From Streptomyces rubellomurinus (GTDB taxonomy: Bacteria; Actinomycetota; Actinomycetes; Streptomycetales; Streptomycetaceae): DNA of 53,819 nucleotides. A program made the translations under genes and the position numbers. Shown piece after piece: positions 46,716 through 53,819 of this stretch. The stretch lies in NCBI RefSeq assembly GCF_000961885.1, contig NZ_JZKH01000052.1, forward strand, positions 1-53,819, in the 5' to 3' direction. Each line of letters opens with the position of its first letter. Position 1 is the first letter of the stretch. The notes under the pieces were generated by a model. That model searched no databases. It had not been told where the DNA came from and saw only the letters and a program-made list of their open reading frames with translations.

Positions 46716-47948
46716 CTACCACTGGCTCCAGCCCAGGTTCCAGCCGCTGAGCCCGTTGTCCGGCTCCAGCGTCTCCTTCTTGATCGAGTTCTTGACGATC
46801 ACGACGTCGCCGACGATCGAGCTGTCGTAGAACTTCCCGGCGGTGGTGGAACTGCCGCCGCCCTCCGCGTCCTTGAGCCCGACGCAGCCGTGGCTGACGT
46901 TGTCCCCGCCGAACACGCCGTTGCGGGCCCACCAGTTGCCGTGCACGTACGTCCCGGACGTGGTGAGCCGCATGGAGTGCGGCACCTGCAGGTCGTACGG
47001 CGCGCCGGTCATGCCGGGCAGGGTGCTGGACTGCATCCGCACCGTGCCCTCCTTGGACATGACGACCATGGTGCCGTTCCAGGTCGGGTGGTCGTCCGAG
47101 CCGGAGGTGATGTCGATCTGCTCGGTCTTGCCGTTGTCCCCGACGACGGTCATCTGGTGCGCGGCGGCGTCAACCGTCGAGACCTGGCTTCGCCCGATAG
47201 TGAAGGGCTCGTCCCGGTCCGAACCGCCGTAGACGCCCGGCGCGATCTCCACGCTCTTCAGCCGGTAGTGCACCGTCACCTTGGTGCCCGGCTTCCAGTA
47301 GTTCTCCGGGCGGAAGTCCAGCCGCCGGTCGCCGAACCAGTGGCCCTTGACGACCGTGCCGTTGTCGGTCTCGAAGGAGATGCTCTTGGCGACGGCGTCC
47401 TTGTTCTTGACGTCCTTGGTGAACTCCACCGAGACGATCATGCCGACGCCGTACGTCGCGTTGTCGTCGACGTTGTCGGCGGCCTTGGCCTGCACCTCCG
47501 GCGTCAGCGTGGTGAAGCTGCTGTCCGCCTCGGCGACCACGCCGTTGGCGTCCGCCGCCATCGCGCTGACCTGGTAGGCCGTGCCGACCGAGAGGCCGGC
47601 GGTCGGGGTCCAGCTCAGGCCGTCCGCGGCGATGGTGCCGGGCACCTCCTTGCCGGACTTGTCGCTCACCTTGACGGTGGTGAGCTTGCCGCCCGTCGCG
47701 CCGACCTTGAGCGCGGTCGGCGCCACGTCCACCGAACCGGTCTTCGGCTCGATGCTCACCGCGGCCTGCGACACCTTCGGCGCGGCGCTGCCCGGCGTCG
47801 CCGCCGCCGCCGAGGCGGGGGCCGCGCCGGCCCCGATGTCGGCCTTGGCCGCGCTGCCGCCGCCGCTGCCGCCACTGCTGCAGGCCGCCGTCAGCACCAT
47901 CGCCCCGCCGACCACACCGGCGGCCACCACTCTGCGTATCGACCTCAC
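46716..47948 (-). CDS. L,D-transpeptidase lipoprotein, paralogue 1
   Basis: A 410-residue cell-wall enzyme that forms 3-3 peptidoglycan cross-links. The signal peptide (RSIRRVVAAGVVGGAMVLTA) ends in lipobox TAAC with Cys near 23. A Gly/Ser/Ala linker, two Ig-like domains (about 60-240) and a YkuD catalytic domain (about 250-380) follow. The catalytic Cys355 is in NVSHGCVGL, with the His of TYVHGNWW upstream. The Trp-rich C-terminus (LSGWNLGWSQW) is shared with the next two paralogues. The GTG at 47948 follows GGGAGGG. Confidence 0.94.
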   Translation of the reverse strand: MRSIRRVVAAGVVGGAMVLTAACSSGGSGGGSAAKADIGAGAAPASAAAATPGSAAPKVSQAAVSIEPKTGSVDVAPTALKVGATGGKLTTVKVSDKSGKEVPGTIAADGLSWTPTAGLSVGTAYQVSAMAADANGVVAEADSSFTTLTPEVQAKAADNVDDNATYGVGMIVSVEFTKDVKNKDAVAKSISFETDNGTVVKGHWFGDRRLDFRPENYWKPGTKVTVHYRLKSVEIAPGVYGGSDRDEPFTIGRSQVSTVDAAAHQMTVVGDNGKTEQIDITSGSDDHPTWNGTMVVMSKEGTVRMQSSTLPGMTGAPYDLQVPHSMRLTTSGTYVHGNWWARNGVFGGDNVSHGCVGLKDAEGGGSSTTAGKFYDSSIVGDVVIVKNSIKKETLEPDNGLSGWNLGWSQW

Positions 47949-48106
47949 GTCGATCCCTCCCTCTGCTCCCCTGGGGCCCGTGGGCCCCGACCGCTAGATG
48001 CGCCGGCCCTCCGGAAAGGTTGCGCCATTCGAGGGGCTCATCGCCCCGAAAACCGGAACGGCCCGACCCCAACGGGTGAGGATCGGACCGCCCCGGCATG
48101 AAACCC

Positions 48107-48123
48107 GCCGGCACGGTGCCGGC
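48107..48123 (-). terminator. Probable terminator of L,D-transpeptidase gene 2
   Basis: GCCGGCAC-G-GTGCCGGC is a palindrome that folds to a short stem. On the minus strand GGGTTTCATG follows. It lies about 60 bp after the stop codon. Confidence 0.5.
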
Positions 48124-48183
48124 ATGAGAACCAACGGAATCCCCCGGTCGCCCGGGTTCATCGAACCCGCGGACCGGTACGGC

Positions 48184-49434
48184 CTACCAGTTCGCCCAGG
48201 CCACGTTCCAGCCGCCCAGCCCGTTGGACGGGGCGACGGTCTTCTCCTTGGTGTTCACGATCTTCACGACGTCGCCGACGATCGAGTCGTTGAAGAACTT
48301 GCCGGCCACCGAGGAGTCGCTGCCGCCCTTCTCGTCGGCCATCGACACGCAGCCGTGGCTGGCGTTGGTCTTGCCGAACGGGCTGGACCAGTAGTTGCCG
48401 TGCACGAAGGTGCCGGAGGTGGTCAGCCGCATCGCGTGCGGCACGTCCTGGATGTCGTACTCGCCGCCGAGGCCGACGGTCTGCGAGTTCATCCGGGTGA
48501 CCTTCTCCTTGGACATGATCACCATCGTCCCGCCCCAGGACGGCGTCGCGTCCGCGCCCAGGGTGACCGGCACGGTGGTGACCTTGCCGCCCTGGTCGAC
48601 GGTCATCTGGTGCGACTTGGCGTCCGCCGTGGCGATCCGCGAGCGGCCGATGGTGAACGGCTCGTCCTTGTCCACGTCGCCGTAGACGCCCGGGGAGACC
48701 TCGACGTTCTTCAGCCGGTACTTGATGACGACCTTGGTGTTCGGCTTCCAGTAGTCGGCCGGGCGGAAGTCCACCCGCCGGTCGCCGAACCAGTGGCCCT
48801 TCACCTCGGTGCCGCCGGCGTCGATGGTGATGCCCTTGAGGACGGCGTCCTTGTTCTTGACGTCCTTGGTGAAGTTCACCGAGACGATCATGCCGACGCC
48901 GTAGGTGGCGCCGTCGCTGATGTTGTCGTTGGTGGAGACCTTCTTCTCCGGCGTCAGCGTGGTGAAGGAGGTGGTGGACGCGGCCACCAGCCCGTCCGCG
49001 TCCTTGGCCTGCGCGTTCACCTTGTAGGCCGTGCCGACCGCGAGGCCCGCCGCCGGCTTCCAGCCGGTGCCGTCCGGGGTGATCGCACCCTCGACCGGCT
49101 TGCCGTCCTTGTCGGTCACCTCGACGGTGGTCAGCTTGCCGTTGGAGACGGACACCTGCAGGCCGGTCGGCGCGACGTCCTGGGCGCCGTCCTTCGGCTC
49201 GACGTTCAGCACCGCGGCCGAGGTCTTCGGCGCCGCCGACGCACCGCCGGCGTCCGCCGGGGCCGAGGCGGCGTTGTCGCCACCGGAGCCCCCGGAACCT
49301 CCGCCCGAACCGCCCTTGTCGTCGTTGCAGGCCGCGGTCAGCAGCAGCACCCCGCCCATGACCAGCGCAGCAGCTCCCCTGCGCCCGAACCGGCTGGTGC
49401 GTATCGCGGCGCCGGCCGCCTTACCCGTCTTCAC
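48184..49434 (-). CDS. L,D-transpeptidase lipoprotein, paralogue 2
   Basis: A 416-residue lipoprotein with the same layout: a twin-arginine-like basic N-region (FGRRGAAALVMGGVLLL), lipobox TAAC near 36, a Gly/Ser/Asn linker, two Ig-like domains and a YkuD domain. The catalytic Cys362 is in NASHGCVSM, with the His in FVHGNYW. It is closest to paralogue 1 in the YGVGMIVSVNFTKDVKNKDA stretch. The GTG at 49434 follows GGAGGGGAGAG with good spacing. A structured leader lies upstream (49468-49528). Confidence 0.94.
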   Translation of the reverse strand: MKTGKAAGAAIRTSRFGRRGAAALVMGGVLLLTAACNDDKGGSGGGSGGSGGDNAASAPADAGGASAAPKTSAAVLNVEPKDGAQDVAPTGLQVSVSNGKLTTVEVTDKDGKPVEGAITPDGTGWKPAAGLAVGTAYKVNAQAKDADGLVAASTTSFTTLTPEKKVSTNDNISDGATYGVGMIVSVNFTKDVKNKDAVLKGITIDAGGTEVKGHWFGDRRVDFRPADYWKPNTKVVIKYRLKNVEVSPGVYGDVDKDEPFTIGRSRIATADAKSHQMTVDQGGKVTTVPVTLGADATPSWGGTMVIMSKEKVTRMNSQTVGLGGEYDIQDVPHAMRLTTSGTFVHGNYWSSPFGKTNASHGCVSMADEKGGSDSSVAGKFFNDSIVGDVVKIVNTKEKTVAPSNGLGGWNVAWANW

Positions 49435-49467
49435 GGTCTCTCCCCTCCCGTTGTCCACTCTCTTGAC

Positions 49468-49528
49468 GCGTCGAGTGCCCCTGGGAGTTGCACCCGGGCG
49501 CCGATCTTCCCCAGCAGGGGCACGACGC
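49468..49528 (-). promoter_or_regulatory. Long hairpin in the 5' region of L,D-transpeptidase gene 2
   Basis: GCGTCGAGTGCCCCTG (49468-49483) pairs with CAGGGGCACGACGC (49515-49528), giving 14 base pairs with a two-base bulge and a loop of about 30 bases. It begins 34 bp before the start codon. It may be a leader structure or the terminator of paralogue 3; the distance to each gene is similar. Confidence 0.5.
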
Positions 49529-49620
49529 GCCGGAGCAGGATAACTGGGCCATCCGGGTGAATCCGGAGGGGAGGTGGGTGGAGCGGGGGTGAACCCCCCG
49601 TGAAGCCCGCCGGGCGGGGC

Positions 49621-50847
49621 CTAGCGCAGCGCGCTGCCGGCCAGCCACTGCTCCCAGGGCAGGTTCCACCCGTTGAGACCGTTCGAGGGCGGCACGAAGT
49701 CCCCCGCGGAGGCCTTCACCTCCAGCACGTCACCGGGGATCGTGTGCTCGAACAGCCAGCCCGCCGGGGTGTCCTTGCTGCTGCCGCCCTTGGTGTCGGC
49801 CAGGCCGATGCACCCGTGGCTGGTGTTGGCGGTGCCGAAGACCCCGGGGTTCGCCCAGTAGTTGCCGTGCACGAAGGTGCCGGAGCCGGTCAGCCGCATC
49901 GCGTGCGGGACGTCCTTGATGTCGTACTCGTCGCCCATGCCCACGGTCTGCGAGTTCATCCGGGTCACCTGGTACTTCTCCGACACCACCAGCACCCCCC
50001 GGTAGGTGGAGTGCTCGGGGCTGCCGCCGGACACCTTGAGCACCCGGACCACCTTGCCGCCCTGCCCTCCTCGGACGGTCAGCGTGTGCGCGTCCAGGTC
50101 CACGGTGGAGACCTGCGCCCGGCCGATGGTGAAGTGCAGGTCCCGGTTCTGGCTGCCGAAGTCGCCCGGCGCGCCCTGCACGTCCTTCAGCCGCAGCGCC
50201 ACCGCCACCTTGGTGCCGGCCGCCCAGTACTGCTGCGGCCGGAAGTCCAGCCGCTGGTTGCCGAACCAGTGCGCGGCCACCGGCACCGGCGGGTCCGCGG
50301 TCACCTGCACCGCCCGCTCGACCGCCGCCCGGTCCGCGATCGGGCGGCTGAAGCGCAGCGACACCGGCATCCCCACCCCGACCGTCGACCCGTCCTCGGG
50401 CGTGAAGAACGCGACGAAGGTGTGCGCCCGGGCGACGGTCGAGAACTCCGCGTGCTGGGCCGCCTTCTGCCCCTGGTCGTCCTCCGCGACGGAGTCCAGC
50501 GTGAACGCCGTACCCAGCGGCAGCGGCCCGTCCGGCGCCCACGAGGAGCCGTCCGCGGCGATCGTCCCGGGCAGCTCCGCCCCCCGGGCGTCGGCCAGCC
50601 GGACGGACAGCAGCTTCCCCTGCGCCGCCGCCACCTTCACCGCCCCCTCCGGCGGCACGTCCTGCGCTCCGTCCGCGGGCTGCACCGTGAGCACCGCCCG
50701 CGACGGCGGCGGAGGCGGCGCGACGACCGTGGCCGAGGCGCCGTCCCCGACCGGGGCGCCCGCCGAGCCGCCGCACCCCGCCAGGACGGCCAAGCAGCAG
50801 CCCACCGCCGCCGCATGCCGCGCCCACACCCGTACTCGGCGCCGCAT
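49621..50847 (-). CDS. L,D-transpeptidase lipoprotein, paralogue 3
   Basis: A 408-residue lipoprotein with signal RRRVRVWARHAAAVGCCLAV and lipobox LAGC near residue 25. Two Ig-like domains and a YkuD domain follow. The catalytic Cys346 is in NTSHGCIGL, and FVHGNYW gives the His. It is the most divergent of the three: it lacks the FTKDVKNKDA segment (replaced by LRFSRPIADRAAVE) and ends with an extra LAGSALR. The ATG at 50847 follows GGGAGG. The three genes lie head to tail but each has its own leader. Confidence 0.94.
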   Translation of the reverse strand: MRRRVRVWARHAAAVGCCLAVLAGCGGSAGAPVGDGASATVVAPPPPPSRAVLTVQPADGAQDVPPEGAVKVAAAQGKLLSVRLADARGAELPGTIAADGSSWAPDGPLPLGTAFTLDSVAEDDQGQKAAQHAEFSTVARAHTFVAFFTPEDGSTVGVGMPVSLRFSRPIADRAAVERAVQVTADPPVPVAAHWFGNQRLDFRPQQYWAAGTKVAVALRLKDVQGAPGDFGSQNRDLHFTIGRAQVSTVDLDAHTLTVRGGQGGKVVRVLKVSGGSPEHSTYRGVLVVSEKYQVTRMNSQTVGMGDEYDIKDVPHAMRLTGSGTFVHGNYWANPGVFGTANTSHGCIGLADTKGGSSKDTPAGWLFEHTIPGDVLEVKASAGDFVPPSNGLNGWNLPWEQWLAGSALR

Positions 50848-51050
50848 CGGGGCCTCCCGCCGTCCGGTTCCAACGCCGGGAACAACGACCCCCGGCCCGC
50901 CGAGGACACGCCCTCGCCCCGCCCTCCGGAGCACGCCCCCCGGACAGCCATCCGCTGGTAAGCCCCCGTTCAACGGCTTCCCCCCGCCGCATTCCGGGAA
51001 GGAAACAACGGCACGGGGTCCGGGACACCCCGTCCAGGGAGGGCAGGGCC

Positions 51051-53219
<2,169 letters not shown>

Positions 53220-53227
53220 CGTGTGGC

Positions 53228-53819
53228 TCAGCTGCGGGCGTGCCCGACCTCGACGTTCTCCAGCACCCCGATCGCGTCCGGCACCAGCACCGCCGCCGAG
53301 TAGTAGGCGCTCACCAGGTAGGAGGTGATCGCCTTCTCGTCGACGCCCATGAACCGGACGTTCAGCCCCGGCTCGACCTCGTCCGGGATGCCGATCTGGT
53401 GGAGGCCGACCACGCCCTGGTTGTCCTCGCCGACGCGCATCGCGAGGAAGGAGGTGGTCTGGTTGTCCGCCACCGGGATCTTGTTGCACGGGAAGATCGG
53501 CACCCCGCGCCAGGCCGGCCGCCGCTTGCCGAGCACCTCGGCCGTGCCGGGGTAGACGCCGAGCCGGTTGCACTCCCGCTCGAACGCGGCGATCGCGCGC
53601 GGGTGGGCGAACAGGTAGTCGGTGTCGCGGCGCATCGCGAGCAGGTCGTCCAGGTCGTCCGGCGTGGGCGCGCCGGAGTGCGTCTGGATCCGCTGGTCGA
53701 AGTCGGTGTTGCCGAGCAGCCCGAACTCCGGGTTGTTGATCAGCTCGTGCTCCTGGCGCTCGCGCAGCGCCTCGATGGTCAGCCGGAGCTGGTGCTCGGT
53801 CTGGTTCATCGGCTGGTTG
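53228..53819 (-). CDS. Family 2 encapsulin shell protein, C-terminal part (partial)
   Basis: The 3' 197 or so codons of a gene that continues past the right edge. The visible part has the HK97-like shell core of family 2 encapsulins: [72 protein letters not shown] and [20 protein letters not shown]. Family 2A proteins are about 310 residues and 2B about 470 because of an inserted cyclic-nucleotide-like domain; the part that would decide is outside the window. Cargo genes (cysteine desulfurase for 2A; terpene cyclase or polyprenyl transferase for 2B) would be expected to the right. Confidence 0.85.
   Translation of the reverse strand, partial: NQPMNQTEHQLRLTIEALRERQEHELINNPEFGLLGNTDFDQRIQTHSGAPTPDDLDDLLAMRRDTDYLFAHPRAIAAFERECNRLGVYPGTAEVLGKRRPAWRGVPIFPCNKIPVADNQTTSFLAMRVGEDNQGVVGLHQIGIPDEVEPGLNVRFMGVDEKAITSYLVSAYYSAAVLVPDAIGVLENVEVGHARS

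Overview
The window is very GC-rich and reads as a chromosomal core segment of a Streptomyces- or Kitasatospora-like actinomycete. The evidence is strong third-position GC bias, many GTG starts, GatCAB, an NAD-dependent ligase, GGDEF/EAL proteins, Tat and lipoprotein exports, and a gene order that I recall as matching the ilvB-gatCAB-ligA-mnmA-gcvT-glyA-sdaA region of Streptomyces coelicolor. No tRNA, rRNA, IS element, prophage or CRISPR array was seen.

Layout. 1-16.2 kb is almost all minus strand: the 5' end of ilvB with a leader-peptide attenuator; a membrane PAS-GGDEF-EAL protein with a degraded EAL site; a large LuxR-family ATPase regulator; a 52-residue basic protein; the gatC-gatA-(small membrane protein)-gatB operon; a second GGDEF-EAL protein (RmdB-like) with both sites intact; and ligA. 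16.2-23.1 kb holds a MetE-core protein, an SDR, a LOG-family protein, a Uma2-family protein, mnmA with its cysteine desulfurase partner, an IclR regulator and a TRIC-type membrane protein. 23.2-31.3 kb holds an acyltransferase-3 membrane protein and a five-gene oligopeptide ABC importer in the order permease C, binding lipoprotein, permease B, ATPase D, ATPase F.

31.3-38.3 kb is a glycine/serine block. Two SseB-family genes point left. A tandem glycine riboswitch followed by gcvT, gcvH, glyA and sdaA points right. 38.3-44.3 kb is an accessory stretch of small, poorly known proteins: a membrane-anchored Pro/Thr-rich protein, two probable DUF-family proteins, a SnoaL-like protein, a SUKH-4-like protein, a membrane-tethered protein and an EamA exporter preceded by a possible 14-residue leader peptide. 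44.5-53.8 kb is envelope and storage: a Tat-exported DUF4185 protein, an RsbW-like ATPase, three consecutive paralogous L,D-transpeptidase lipoproteins, glgX and the 3' part of a family 2 encapsulin shell gene.

The observations most worth checking are two tandem repeats that each place TGA in all three frames right at a gene end, the putative EamA leader peptide, the SseB pair divergent from the glycine-riboswitch operon, the tandem array in the IclR leader, an AT-rich island that may hold a small RNA, and the encapsulin at the window edge. I did not find a clearly new multi-gene system. All family assignments are from reading the translated sequence; no searches were run.
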